From contig CM065168.1 of assembly GCA_033026295.1 (NCBI GenBank), positions 36,282,875 through 36,346,874 of the forward strand: 64,000 bases of DNA, read 5' to 3'. Under the pieces are notes generated by a model that saw only the letters and a program-made list of their open reading frames with translations, was not told the origin of the DNA and made no database searches. The translations under genes were made by a program, and so were the position numbers. Origin of the DNA: Channa striata. Its lineage: Eukaryota; Chordata; Actinopteri; Anabantiformes; Channidae. Below, in pieces: positions 10,361 through 22,439 of the stretch (positions are counted from its first letter, which is position 1; every line of letters begins with the position of its first letter).

Positions 10361-12500
10361 TGCCTTTCATTATGAACAGTAGGAGGCTGCGCGTGGCAGC
10401 CCGCATCTGTCTCACCCGTGTTTGTGTGTACGAGTATGTGCGCGTATTATTTCCTTTTTGTCTCTTCGCTCTTTCCTCGTCTTCCAACCTTTCTTGTAAC
10501 ACATCTGAATTATTGCCGCCTCACAACCGTTTCTTCATTACAATACCCTCGATGGATATAACTGTTATTCACTGTAGCTCAACTAATTTGGTGTAAATCC
10601 TGATTTTTCCCATTTTTTTTTGTCTATTGTATTCATTTCACACTAAATGACAAATGGATGGCTGAACAGTGTCTCCATCTAATGTAGCCTAATGAATTCT
10701 GATTAGAGTAGAATGGACTGCAATGACTTCATCAACGTAGTAGTGTTTCAGATGTTCACAGTGGTCAATCAAATGATCCTGGGAGTATCTTAAATGCACG
10801 AAACCCAAACCTTCAAAAAAGCTGACGAATAGCAAGAAGGAAGATCAGAATTAATGTGAAATATATATATAGTGGCTCTGAGGTGCCAAACAGTAACGTC
10901 AAAGAACTTAAAAATAAAAAAAAGAGAAAACACAATTTCAAAAGACAAAGTAGTTTTGAAATTTTGTGTAATCTCAAACAGTTTAAGTATATATTGTTTG
11001 GATGAAATAAATATATATATATATATCTTTTGGTACAAAACAGCTGATTGTCTGTGTTAACAGGGACAACCGCAATGTTTGGTGAATAGTGATTTGCCAT
11101 AGATATGTTAAATATAAGTTCATTATTATTATCTGAGAAAAGTTCCTACATAACCTAAATATGCGGGAAACATTGTTGACTGTGGATCTGTTCCATTTAT
11201 GACCGGATTGTTTATTGATTATCAGCTGAAAGATTCAGATATAGAGTTTTTAGTATGACAACAATGTTTGAAGGGATCATCACACGAGTGAAGCTGAGCG
11301 GTGAAGAGAACAAATAAAAAACTCCTGTGTTCCTTGAAGAACTGTTAACTTTTCAAACAAATGTCGATCCAGTGAAACTTTCTCCTGAATGAAGCTCCTG
11401 CAAGAGGCGGCCCAGAGCTGGGAGCAGCAGCGCAGTGCAGTGCAAGGGCAGCAGCGATCCAACCGAACCACATGGAGTGTGGTGGCTGCACCAAGCTTCA
11501 GGCCAGAGTCGAGCAGTAGACAGCTGAATGACAAAGCAGACTCACTTTTCAGTTTCAGCTACTGTATGGTGACCTTGTGCCATCACTACATATACTTATG
11601 CCCTTTTCACCCTTTTAAATAATGATTTTTAAATATAAGGTAGAGTGGTAACCATGGAAAATGGAAGACACAAAAGATGCGTATAATTAACACCAAATGA
11701 CCAAATAAACAGTTAATAAAAGTTCCACAAAATTAAAGAGGTAAAAATGTATATATATATTTTTTTTATTTAAGGAGGTTTGACTAACAAGAGTAGCCTA
11801 TGCTGTGTATTCATGTGCAGAATTAGACCTTTATTGCAAGTAAAAAAAAAAAAATAACCATCTCATCCATTCAAAACTTTACCACACATATCCAAGGATG
11901 ACTATGCTGTTAACGTGGTTTCATAAATGTTGCTGTATTTGGCACTTCAGGGACTCCGTAATTTATACTAGAAACAAGGGACCCCAATAGAGAGGCTGGC
12001 AGAAGGACAAACAGAAGGAGTGATAGTAGAAAAACACAAGAGAAGGTGAAAATGGCAGAAAGGACATGCATAGTGTGAGCACAAACCCATTTGGCTTTGA
12101 GTCGCCACTTTTGTTTGGCATGGCATCAGGCCGGGACATCAGCGTGATGGTGACAAACCTTATGACGGGCGATGTCAGAGCTCTGTGGTGAAGCAGCACA
12201 TATGGACCGGCTGCTACGGCAGGCCAAGAATCACAATGTGAAGAAGTAAACTTGTGCACCGACTAATGCAATTAAAAATAAATATATTGCACATGTTTGT
12301 GTGTGCAAATAATTGTTTTTATGTTGAGCGTTGAATTAAAACTATGTACATGCATGAGTGAAACTTTTCTTCAGATGTTAATTTTTCTTCCATTTCGAGA
12401 AAGAAAAAAAAAAGTTTTTTTTGACAGTGACATGGCAGATTTTGCTTTTGTGCTACTGCTACTTGTGCTAGTGTAAAAGTAATAATGCCATCAGCTACTG
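10361..12500. other. AT-rich spacer with (AT)n and homopolymers
   Basis: Contains (AT)5 at 10861-10870, (AT)8 at 11011-11026, (AT)5 at 11751-11760 followed by T8, and A-runs near 11842-11854 and 12403-12412. A CAG-rich patch lies at 11389-11460 (open frame 11389-11622, Gln-rich, no recognised domain). No exon or transposon recognised. Confidence 0.55.
11011..11026. repeat. (AT)8 microsatellite
   Basis: Perfect 16-base run inside AT-rich spacer. Confidence 0.9.
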
Positions 12501-13066
12501 CTGTTTTGAGTTTAATGCAAATTAGCGAAGGATAGCGCGCATAACAAAAAATGATGCACGTGACGTTGGTATGCAGCCCCGCGGACCTGTCGAAGCCGCG
12601 GATGTTGAGCTGATGCCGTGATGACTCATCTTGATTTGAACCAAGCCGATAGAGGAATGAGTGGTTATTTTTGCAGCGGCTATTACCTTGCTGAGATTCC
12701 TTTTGATCAAAAAATGAAAAAAAAATAAATAAATTTTGCGCTTTTTCACTCTGTGTGAAGAAGAATATGTGAGATAAAGTGGTGTGAAGTTGCTGTGTGG
12801 AGTTGTATGAAAAACACGCTGCAGCACTATAATGAATTGAACTACATGTGTAATAAAGTCATTTTCTGCGGTGGCCTGTTGCAGCCTCAGCAACGGTTGC
12901 ACTGATCTAACTTTATTACTCAGTGTGAGGACGGGTGCTATAAGGTGACACACGCTCTGCGTCAATTCAAACTGAAATAACCGGGATGGTGATGACGGTG
13001 CAGTTTTACACACACATGCAGATTGCTCTTCCAGGGTTTCCCTTTTAGATTAACTTAACTAAAAAT
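12501..13066. other. Spacer containing the longest open frame (noncoding by inference)
   Basis: A 163-codon minus-strand frame (12522-13013) spans this block. Its translation has a Lys/Phe-rich stretch from A/T runs and resembles no domain I know. There is no TATA box, splice pair or poly(A) signal in the right place. ATGCAAATTA (octamer plus TAAT) at 12516-12525 precedes a CpG-containing patch (12530-12600) that might be a small CNE. Confidence 0.45.
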
Positions 13067-13081
13067 AAAAAAAAAAAAAAA
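13067..13081 (+). repeat. Poly(A)15
   Basis: Homopolymer run preceded by AAAAATA. It could be a retroposed tail, but I recognise no body upstream. Confidence 0.85.
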
Positions 13082-13305
13082 CGCTTAAAACACGAGGGCA
13101 GTGCCATGTACCGACGGTCTAGCCCTCTCCATATCCATTTGGCGAAAGAGACAGTAAATACAGTGGAGAGTCAGCGTAGTAATGGAGCTCTTCATACTCT
13201 CAATGGCGTAATTGAATCTCCCAACTAAAAAGTGTTATCCAAATGCTCACGCCGGTGGACAAAATGGAGTGGCGGAAATGCTATCGCAAGTAAGTAAATG
13301 AAGCC

Positions 13306-13313
<8 letters not shown>

Positions 13314-13346
<33 letters not shown>
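13314..13346 (+). repeat. (CA)16 microsatellite
   Basis: Perfect 33-base run, the longest CA/TG tract in the window, preceded by CCCACCCACC. Good candidate for a length-polymorphic marker. Confidence 0.97.
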
Positions 13347-13349
<3 letters not shown>

Positions 13350-13567
13350 CATACTCTACACGTGGCGTTCAGAAGCGTACCCGCGTTCATACGCTCGGGC
13401 ACGTTTATGCACGGCTCCTCCCAGCACACATGTACCGTGCAGGTACAAACTGAGGACCGGTGGACAGACGGACACAGATCGGCACAGGCAGGTGTACAGA
13501 CGGACACTCACTCGCATGCTGGGAGCACAGTGCTGAGACACCCCGCAGATTTGGCATCTTCTTGACC

Positions 13568-13580
13568 CCACCAGAGGGCA
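13568..13580 (+). promoter_or_regulatory. CTCF-like core site CCACCAGAGGGCA
   Basis: Matches every position of the degenerate core CCASYAGRKGGC known for vertebrate CTCF, in the forward orientation. It lies between the CA repeat and a CTC repeat. By a simple count, about 0.1 such matches are expected in 64 kb on both strands. A second forward match lies at 47258. Confidence 0.45.
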
Positions 13581-13644
13581 CTTAAAAAGTCTCGAAGGCA
13601 GCGTCCCCCCTCCCTCTTTTTGTTCTTCGTCACCCCCTCCCCCC

Positions 13645-13670
13645 CTCCTCCTCCTCCTCCTCCTCCTCCT
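13645..13670 (+). repeat. (CTC)n microsatellite
   Basis: Nearly nine perfect CTC units preceded by C5-T-C7 (13632-13646). The polypyrimidine strand asymmetry could favour triplex formation. Pro-rich and Gly-rich frames crossing it are artefacts. Confidence 0.95.
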
Positions 13671-13699
13671 GTCCTCCCTTTGGCCTCTGTCCAAACAAC

Positions 13700-15299
13700 C
13701 AATCACGTTGATGGCTTTGTTTTCAACTCTCTCAACCCCTTTTCCACCAGCAGCACTTCCTCCTGCAGTGTGGGTAACATCCAGGAATCCAGGGCTGACG
13801 AGCCCAAAAGGATGTTTTGGGAGACAGCCAGCACTGCCAAGTCAAACTGAGACTAACCCCAAACTGCCTCTAAATCTGCAAAAGAAAAACTTGGAGCTGT
13901 CTCTGGAGTTTTTTGTTCGGCATTTTTGTAAACAATGCATCTGCAAATTCTTACCAAATAATTTATTATTGAACAACGTGTAAGAACTATTGTCTTTTAC
14001 AGTCTCTTGGTATCATAGCTGCTGTGATAGCCTTTAACAACAAGCCATGACTTCAGAACATGTTCGAGCATTAGATCTAAATATTCTATGAAATAGCGAG
14101 CAGGCTTATTATTTCATGCATAATGCAGCTACATGAAATCCCATTAAAGATGCAAAAAACATAGAGTGTTGAAGAAAGATGACTGACTATTAATAGAGAG
14201 ATGTCATGTTTCGCTGTGATCACACACAAACACATTTCGGTTGAGGCAACAGAGGAAAAATGTGAAATAAGCCCAGTTTTAAGACAGAAGCACAGCATTT
14301 CATTTGGGATTAACGCTTCCTTTATGAGGGTGAATATGCAAATGGAACACTAATGAACTTAAAGTATTCTCTTTGTGAGGACTGATTAACCAAGGGGCTC
14401 CTCTGCTGCACATTTACATTTTTCTCAAGTCAAGTCAGGGTTCTCCAGTCACAAATTACAGTGCTTTTCCAGGCCAATTACATTGAACAAGTGCACCATT
14501 ATCCAGTTCTGAACATCACACATGTATATTTGCCCCCTTCATTTTCTCAAGAGTGCTTCAAGCCAAGGGCTTCTACAGAGACTGGGGGACAAGAGGAAAC
14601 AGGGGAAGTCAGAGAAGTGGGTGGAAGAGAGAGAAAGAAAGAACGTAAAAAAAAAACAACAGGAACCATCTCCTCCGATAAATGAGACCAGAGTCGGTAT
14701 GAGGACATTTGTCGGCGTATATATGTGACTAATTGAAACTGACGTAACTAAACTGGAGAGAAACAAGGTTGGAATCGAACTCGTGTGTGAGTCCACTGTC
14801 GCCGTTTCTTCTACGACTGTCGTCACGATTGTTGTCGGTGACTTTTTTTGCATTAGCGGGGGCCAGTCGCAATGTATTGGAACGCGGCGACTTGTGGTGT
14901 GCCAACAGCAACCACTTGCCTATTTTTATCCCCAGAGGACCAATAAGGTAGCGTGACTGCACCATTGCCCCCTGCAGAATAGGCTCGGGGATTAGATTGC
15001 TTTCGTTCTGTGCTCATGCATGAGGCAAGCAAAGGGCAGCAATCGCATATTATAGTTTCCCACAGGATACAGTGTGAGGCGAGAAGCGGTTTCTTTTTCC
15101 ATCAAAAACACTGTACCTAGCCACTTACATGTGACACTCCGCTGGCATTCAGACACAGAGTGACACCACCTTTTTGCAAAACAACAATAATAAACCAAAA
15201 TCCAATCTCACAACAGAGACAACTCCTATTGGAGTGACAAATGTTCTGGGGCCATCTCCAGCTAGCTTTCCAACTGTTCTATTCATTACCTTTCCCTCT
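13700..15299. other. Spacer, nothing firm
   Basis: Open frames of 70-104 codons on both strands match nothing known. A small AT-core patch at 14320-14400 carries ATGCAAAT (14336-14343) and CTAATGAAC and could be a minor CNE. An A9 run lies near 14647-14655. Confidence 0.5.
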
Positions 15300-15640
15300 C
15301 TCTCTCCCTCACTTATTCTCCTCAGCTGCCGCCGCCGCCGCCGTCTCCTCTGCTTTCGGCATGAAATAGACACTCCAGGAAGTACATTTTGTGCAAACTC
15401 TCCTCCCGCTGCTACAGCTGATTTCACAAATGATGGCGAAATGGCCAGGAGAGCGAAGGGGTAAATGGAAAAAAGATGGCTGTTGCACACCGCGGCCATA
15501 TTCCTTCGCTCTCCTTTTTCATAGATAACAGGGGATGATTAGAAAACAGCAGATGGGAGGGCCGGCATTAACCTCCGCCGGGGCCGTGGTAAATTTAGTT
15601 TGAAGACTCCCCTGCATGAACTCGCTTAAGAGGTCACGCA
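15300..15640. other. GC-rich patch with (GCC)5
   Basis: Holds a (GCC)5 run at 15328-15343 and a CCTCCGCCGGGGCCGTGG block near 15573. A 96-codon plus frame and a 116-codon minus frame overlap here; the minus frame has an Arg run from the GCC repeat. There is CpG content, but no promoter or exon I can name. Confidence 0.4.
15328..15343 (+). repeat. (GCC)5 trinucleotide repeat
   Basis: Perfect short GC-rich repeat, unusual for this AT-leaning window. Confidence 0.9.
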
Positions 15641-16566
15641 CACAAGTGCACGTGCACACAGGTGTGGACACACACAAAACCGAGCAGTCCTATTCCCCTG
15701 AATCCTATCTATTTTGACAATAGGCTGTTTTCTGTGACAGCTCTGACAAGTCCATTTCAGGCTGATATTTCAGATGTATGGCTTACGTGTGCAAAAGGGC
15801 ACGTACTGTCAATACAGTCTGTTGAGCCCTTGCCATTTTGTAATGACATGTCTGTGGTGGGAGAAGGACGATAAAAACTATGAGAGAATGCTTGCAGGTC
15901 AGGGATAAGGAGGTTAATTGTTGTCATCAGTGACCTTAGTGGTATTTAGAAATAATTTATCAATGTCAAAATCAGCAGAAAGCCGTTCTATAGGTTATAT
16001 TTAGGCTTTTTTCCTGGCCTTTTGAGTTTGCTTCCCTTATTTTTATTAACGTAATCCCATAAATTTGTCCTTGATGATTTTAAATAATATAACAAACTCA
16101 CCAATCGTAATGTCTGTTTAGGCGACATGAAGATTTGATGACATGTGCTCTAATCTTTACACTAAACCTCTCCACAGGACCAACAGAAACGTAGCGAGGC
16201 GGGCTCCACACAAACGCTGGAAGCTGAAGCTGAACTTTGAGCTTAATGCTAATTCACGGATGACAACGCTGACATGTCCATGTTGAGCAGGTGTGAGGAC
16301 GTATGAGTTTGGATTCTTTTAGCGTCAGTATGGTGTGTTAATATATTAGCAATGCTAACATGCTAGTGTAGCACTGAACACAACATGCAACTAAAAATAT
16401 AATTAGTTTTGCAAGTACTAAAATAGATTTTGAACATATACAACATTTCATGTAATTTAAGAGATTTTATTCAAAAAGCATGATGACTTGTACTGCAGTT
16501 TTAGAAAACAGATGCAAATAGACAAAACACAAGCTAAATATACAGAAACAATTTCACCAATTTCAC
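15641..16566. other. AT-rich spacer
   Basis: No gene or repeat family recognised. The segment 16500-16566 may already belong to the dispersed repeat that follows. Confidence 0.5.
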
Positions 16567-16850
16567 CATCAAGAAACTCTGCAGAAACCATAACACAACC
16601 ACAATCAGAAACGCACTGCAAAAACTGCAACACAATAGGAATGGCTCATGGAGCGACTTAGAACCTTTACGAATCTAAATGTCTGGTACTTTTTAGTGCA
16701 TTCCCAGGAAGCGTTGACAGATATTTAGATTTATAAATGTATTATATATTGTGCACATTGTATAATCTTGCTCCTGGATCCATTTCCGTTGTGTTGGGCT
16801 TTTGCAGCGGGTTTCGTCATTTGGTAGTGTTGTGGTTTTTGCATCCAATA
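16567..16850 (+). repeat. Dispersed repeat, copy 1 (pair with 54034-54300)
   Basis: Aligns by eye with 54034-54300 in the same orientation. Shared are an AACACAACCA-type block, the 15-mer ATTTAGATTTATAAA (16723-16737), TTGCTCCTGGA (16769-16779), GTTGTGTTG, and a GCTTTTGCAGC..GTTTC end. Boundaries are uncertain. I think it is a nonautonomous DNA transposon remnant because copy 2 starts with a CAGTGGCCCTGAGAGCTCAA terminus I recall from fish repeats. Confidence 0.6.
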
Positions 16851-18528
16851 GCCGATTTTACGCCTGACCCAGGTTTTTCGGGAGACTGGCATTGTGTCAG
16901 ATCTGCATTCTGCTGCCTGTGTCCTGAACACATATCCAGATGTAGCCTCCCTCTAACTATACCCTGTAACACTGCATCCACTCTCAGTCAGATTACCTCT
17001 TCCAGGTTTCCACAGTTGAAGTGGATTTCTGTTTCAAATTACCTTTCTTCAGCTCTTTGGGGGTGCTCTATTCCAAAAAAGGGCCAATAGGACTCCAATC
17101 TCGTGCCGTCACTCTGGAGATTCAGGGCTTTCCCTTGATATATAACCTCTTGCTATTTAACAAGTTTCTCCGATTGCAAGTGACAGGTTATTTGCTGCTG
17201 TGTTAAAATACAGGCAAATAGAAAAACTGCTCCCTTTTTGTTAACCTCAAAATGCTAATCCATGCGGAGACTGATCCACTTTTCAGAAACCGAAGGGAAC
17301 TTACTTTAACACAAATCAACATTATAATACTCAATAGTCAAAAGGTTATATTTGAGTCTGTGATGTGATAACTCTGCTCCTTTTATGCCCCAGCTCCCTC
17401 CCTTGCATCATACTTTTTATCAGTAAGTGGAGCGCTTCATTATTCAAAAAATACATTCCATCAGAACGTAATCATCTGCTGATTACGTTCCTTGCGAAAA
17501 CATAATCCCGTTTGCAGTTTAGATGCACAGGAACAAACTTTTTCGGAGCCAGGGTCGGCTGATGATGTCAATAATCATTTTGTCCATTGGGGCTGTGTAA
17601 ACATTCATGCCACTAGTCTCCGTTCATGCTGCTGAAACAGGATTTAAATTGGTACAGGATTCTCATTACAGTGTGTATTGATGTATATATAATAAAATCT
17701 CTTTATTTGATACTGCACCTGTGCCTTGTTTCGTTCTGTTGACTGCACAGTACTGGAAAGAAATTGATCCATCATATCAGAATCTGATATACCTGAGTGA
17801 TGTTCTATGATGAGACAATAACAAGCATGAAGCAGGAGCTGCATAAATTCGATGTTTCGGGGATTGTGGTTTTATTTTATCGATAATATAACCAAATGGT
17901 GGCACGATGTAGGTAAATGACAAAAACCTGCCACACTTAGTACGAGGATAAGACTCTTCTTGCAGTTATTATTTGCTGGCTTCACTGTATGCACTTCACC
18001 ACCTCTGTAGCCCGTCTTTGCTTGGGATTAGACGCTTAATTAGTTAGAATACAAATCCAAATCTTGTGCTAAGCTGTCAGTGTCAATTGAGTTGCATTAT
18101 ATGACAAGCTGTGATGGAAAAGAACGATGTGCGGGATGAAACAAAAGGCAGGATCTCGAGCTCGGCTGCATCAGTTGTGCCGAAATATACAACACAATTT
18201 CTTTTCATAAAATAGTTTGATATTTTCTGCTATGGTGGAGATTTGTTACCTAAGTCCCAGTAGGGTTGGAGGATACATAACTCCAGGGGGCTCAGAAATG
18301 CAGAAAATTAAATTATTCTTCATGCTTCTCTGCAGTGACATTGATGCTGTCAAAACTTACACACCTAACTTTGAAAGCTGGTGGCAGTGCATGCTAATGT
18401 GGCCCACCCAAGTGCATTTAAAACAAGGAGCCCTGTGTCACTCCATTTTATTCCAATTGTGAAGCCAGGAAATATATATTGCACAGATAATAACATACAG
18501 AAGTGAGCATATAACATTATAATAGTAG
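16851..18528. other. Spacer with one perfect hairpin
   Basis: The 117-codon plus frame 16737-17090 starts inside the repeat and matches nothing known. A perfect 11-bp hairpin lies at 17464-17490. No gene seen. Confidence 0.5.
17464..17490. other. Perfect 11-bp hairpin
   Basis: GAACGTAATCA, loop TCTGC, then TGATTACGTTC. The duplicated GTAATC/GATTAC arms also form two facing paired-homeodomain-like half-sites, so it could be a dimeric protein site rather than an RNA stem. The stem is too short to be a microRNA precursor. Confidence 0.6.
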
Positions 18529-18774
18529 CAGCGTTGGGTTGTAACACGTGACTGTGATATTATGAATGAGTACTTTAACATGTTACATGTTTCTGCACAA
18601 TGTCTGGAGGACGGGTTGGCCACCTGCACTGCTATCTTTCAGACCCTAACTCCTCAGAAAATATAATAACTAGTGTAATGTATTACTCATGACAGAGAGT
18701 AATACATAAAGTCATAATATTAAGTTTGAAAATATTATATTTTGTTACATTTTTAGGTAACAGGCCCAACCCTA
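18529..18774. mobile_element. hAT-like MITE with CAGCGTTGGG/CCCAACCCTA ends
   Basis: About 246 bases. The left end CAGCGTTGGGTTGTAAC (18529-18545) is the imperfect inverse of the right end GTAACAGGCCCAACCCTA (18757-18774). The interior carries repeated GTAATGTATTAC/AGTAATAC words. This matches the widespread vertebrate 'CAGTGTTGGG...taacgcgttac' nonautonomous hAT-type pattern. No target site duplication survives that I can see. No coding capacity. Confidence 0.7.
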
Positions 18775-19544
18775 GAAAACACACAAATGTCAAAAAAAAA
18801 AATTGAAATGCATGCTAGCTGGAGGAGATGCATAAATGACCTTGTTCTTATTTCTTATAATCCATTTAGTAATATATTAAGGAAAATTGTACGTACGCAG
18901 TCAAACCGGAAACACAGCCTTCTACGAGAAATCAAATCAATAAGCAATAGAAAGAAGTACAAGCATCCGTCGTCTCGGAGGATCAGCGTGTGCTAATATC
19001 AGTGTCTCAGGTTCGATGTATTGCAGCATGTCTGCAGCTAATGGGGTTCAATCACTCCCAAACTTCCGAAGTAATTTAATGTAAAGGTTAGGCACTATTT
19101 TTCCGGCACGCTCTTCACCTGCAGGCTCCACGGCATTATGCAGCAAGGGATGAAAGCATTATCAGTAAAATACTAAAAGGCCAGAAGGTGCTAATGCAGT
19201 GCTGTTAGTCTAGTAAAACAATTAAGGCCAGGCTATAAATAATAACTCAGCTGATTTAAATTGAATAAAAGTCTGTATTAAGTTTAGCGTCAGCGGCATT
19301 TTAGCTGATATTGATTTACCACCTTTAGTTTGTTACAGTAATCTCTTTGCGTGTGGTGTAAGTCTGGCTGTGTAAAATTACAACATGAATTTTAAAGTCA
19401 GAACACGTTCATGCATAGTTTTGTTTTATGGATATTAGTCAGTGACAAAGGAAGACAGCGTCAGCCACAACATAGTAGTTAGTGCTCATTGAACGGGTTG
19501 GTGCATGTTTCAAGTCATGGGCCTTTATCAAGTTGCTGGTTGCA

Positions 19545-19576
<32 letters not shown>

Positions 19577-20214
19577 CATTTCTGCATCTGTGTGTATTTT
19601 TAAATACATACTGGAAAGTGAAAAATGCACAGTCTTCCAGAAAGTCGGCCGCTGTGGTCGGAGCCGTCAGCAGAGTGAGAGGAGAGAGAAGCAGCAGCGC
19701 TCGCAGTCTTTGACCAATCAATAGCTACCAGATTATGTGAAACGTCAACCTTCCCAAAGTACTGCACGACTGAAAATCAAAAGATCCAATAAGGTTTAGC
19801 TTCATTTTTTTCTTTACCAAATTAACTAAACATTTAACCAATTTAAACCTAAATAAAAATGGAATTTGACCCTCTATTAAATAGTTTGCATGAAGCTGTT
19901 TTTGCTAACCACTAACCTCTTGTCTTGTTTTATGGCCAGTTAAACACTAGAGTTGACACTTAGAAATGTAGTGTAATTAAAAGAAGGAGCTCGCTCGATA
20001 TTTTAAACAGCCAAATTACACCAGCTGGATGTCAACTGGGCTGTTACGCTGCAGAGAGGAATCTCAAATCTTCCCTAATCATAGCTGTGTCCTAACCAAA
20101 ATACCAAAAAAAGTCATCAAAGTCAACAAGGTCTGGAATATAGACCCCTCACATGGTGATTACACGGGGGACATTATAAAAAAATAAAAATAAAAATACA
20201 CGCAAATAGAAAAT
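18775..20214. other. AT-rich spacer
   Basis: Contains the (TG)14 tract and several A/T homopolymers. No gene, RNA or further repeat family recognised. Confidence 0.5.
19547..19574 (+). repeat. (TG)14 microsatellite
   Basis: Perfect 28-base run. It seeds Cys/Val and Thr/His artefact frames on both strands. Confidence 0.97.
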
Positions 20215-20525
20215 GTGCCTCCTAAGCTGTCTTCAATTAGAGCAAATTGTTTGGTGGGCCTGAGCAATTTATGGGCCGCTTGTTCTCTTATTCACCGTGA
20301 GACTTGGTCAGTAAATCTGAGGGCTTCATTCTCATTCTGAGATAAATTATTATATATTTAAAGAAAAAGGGCCTTTGCTGCACACAGTTTAATTAAGGGC
20401 TTTGGGGAATTATAATCAACGCTAAAAGAGATGCCGTGATGATGAAGCATAAATCCATAACTGTGGAGCAGACGGCACGGCCAAGCTAATGCATCTACAA
20501 TATTGCTCAATGGGTAAACAAGTGA
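20215..20525. promoter_or_regulatory. Candidate CNE
   Basis: Repeat-free with TTAATTAA at 20389-20396, ATTAGAG near 20237, GGAATTATAATC near 20405 and CTAATGCAT near 20485. It is rich in AT cores separated by GC-balanced words, with no low complexity. Bounded on the right by a (GT)n tract. Confidence 0.45.
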
Positions 20526-20556
20526 GTGTGAGTCTGCTGGAAATGTTGGCGCAAGC

Positions 20557-20579
20557 GTGTGTGTGTGTGTGTGTGTGTG
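20557..20579 (+). repeat. (GT)11 microsatellite
   Basis: Perfect 23-base run immediately after the candidate CNE. Confidence 0.96.
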
Positions 20580-20689
20580 CATATCAAAAAGATCTCCATA
20601 AACTTATTGCGACTGAGACAACATATTGTTTGGGTATATGTAAGTGTTATTAGATATTCCAAAATGGCCAGGTTCTTTCTGCAATAAAT

Positions 20690-21010
20690 TCAGAGCCATC
20701 CTTCATTGCATGTTTTAATAGATTATATCTTTTCTAGATGATGACAGTTTGCCACCTGACGCCAAAAAACCTCTGCCCAAATGCATGCTGACAGGGAGCA
20801 AGGCCAGCAATCCCACTAGGGCAACAGCTGAAGGTTTGTGCGTGTGAAACTGCATTTCCTCATTCACTGGGTGGAGAGATTCTAGGTGATGGGCTGGAAG
20901 TAGGAAACACAAAGTGACAGGTATATCAGAATTAGGTTGCATTCACTCTGATTCCTCGGGAGAGTCAGAAGTTTGTTGAGCCTGCTTAGCTTGCACAATA
21001 TTAAGGTACA
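20690..21010. promoter_or_regulatory. Candidate CNE
   Basis: Balanced sequence with TTTTAATAGATTATA (about 20711-20725), AAATGCATGC near 20779 and AGGTTGCATTC near 20934. A 75-codon minus frame crosses it without known similarity. Confidence 0.3.
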
Positions 21011-22439
21011 TCAGGAGCCATGCAATCACAAAGTGAAGCTGGACTAAAGTGAAAGCTTTTTAGAGTTGCTGATCCAGCAGCAATTTTAGAATGAATGTTG
21101 GCCCATGTATCCAACTGCTGGTCCAAAGGACAGAAAAAAAAAGAGTCTAATGAAAATGTACCAAATTAGTGATAGCTTTAATTTATTGTCATGCATTAAG
21201 GATTTCTCCACTCCTAATGAACTTTGTGATGTTGAGTGGCACAAAAGTAAATCATCAGTAAACAACTGGGCACTATATGAAAAGTGCATACACATAAGAA
21301 TGAAAGCATTTGTAATATAACTTCCACATGCTTTTCGTGAACTTGGTCCACACCACGTTACATGTTCCTGACATTTTCCTGACTTAACTCAAGTAAAAAT
21401 GACGGGACAGGCTTTAAAATTCAAACTGTGTATCTCTACAAGCTGTTTAGGGACCTCACGTGTCATAACTTTTATGGGAACTAATAAGCGACAAATAAGA
21501 AGCAACTAAAAACCAGCTGAAAATTCAAACAGCTGAAGTGTTACAAGTTCTGTTTGTGCTGTTTCATCTTTTGCAAAAACTGCACATGTGACAAAACTGT
21601 ATTGGAATATCATCTATTACAGTTCAGATCAGATTTTTGGTGCAAGCTCCACAATCGTTAATAACAAGCATACAACTGACTTACTTACTCCTGCTTATTA
21701 CCAGGTCGAATTAAAGCGCAAGTATCGTCCTAAACAGTTAAGAGACGAGGAGCTAGAAATCAAAGAGGCCAAAGTTTCGTGTTTGAATAGACGGTGAGTT
21801 GTTAGTTCATATTAGGCGGCTGCAGAAAGTCTGTATGTGCACAGCTGACTGAACTTTCAAATTAAAAAAACAGAGAAAAATAGCCACAAACACAATAATG
21901 ATTTAGCAACAAAAAAGTTATGGATCAGTTGATGTAAGATGAGTCAAGAAACACGTGATGCACTGTATGTACAGTAGTATTGATTAATCATGGGAATCCT
22001 GGGACACAGTACAGTTTTCCCAACGTTTACTGCTAGTACTGAGAAGATTAGTTTTATTATTTATAAAAGTACATCAAGTGAAATACAAAATATTCTCAAA
22101 CACCACTGTAAGTGTGTTTGTATGTTTTATTTTTAATCACTCATAAAACATATTACTGCCAGCGACAAGTATATTGGTTTTATTTTGTTTTAAAATAACC
22201 TGTCAATGGCGAGTGAATGTATCAAATATGAAGTAAGCAATCGTTTATTGCAAAGTATAATGCAACTACAAAAGGCAGAACGCTAGAAGATGTGTGTTGA
22301 CAAAAATGGCATTGCAAAACATATGCCAGATATCAACAGAACTTCAACTTAATACAGTGATTGTAAATGTAAAAATAGCCCATTCAAACCACACAGTGAT
22401 ATATTTTATGCGATATAGATTTAAACATTTTCGAAGTCG
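21011..22439. other. AT-rich spacer
   Basis: No gene recognised. The block 21420-21620 has CAAACAGCTGAAGTG and TTTTGCAAAAACTGCACA words that faintly resemble the dispersed repeat at 16567 and 54034, but I could not align it convincingly. Confidence 0.45.

Noticed and set aside
12522..13013. 163-codon minus-strand open frame, the longest in the window
   Set aside because: No recognisable domain, a Lys/Phe-rich segment created by A/T runs, and no promoter, splice or poly(A) context. Open frames of this size are expected a few times by chance in 64 kb.
21420..21620. Possible third copy of the 16567/54034 repeat
   Set aside because: Shares only A-rich and CAGCTG-type words and could not be aligned in order in either orientation.
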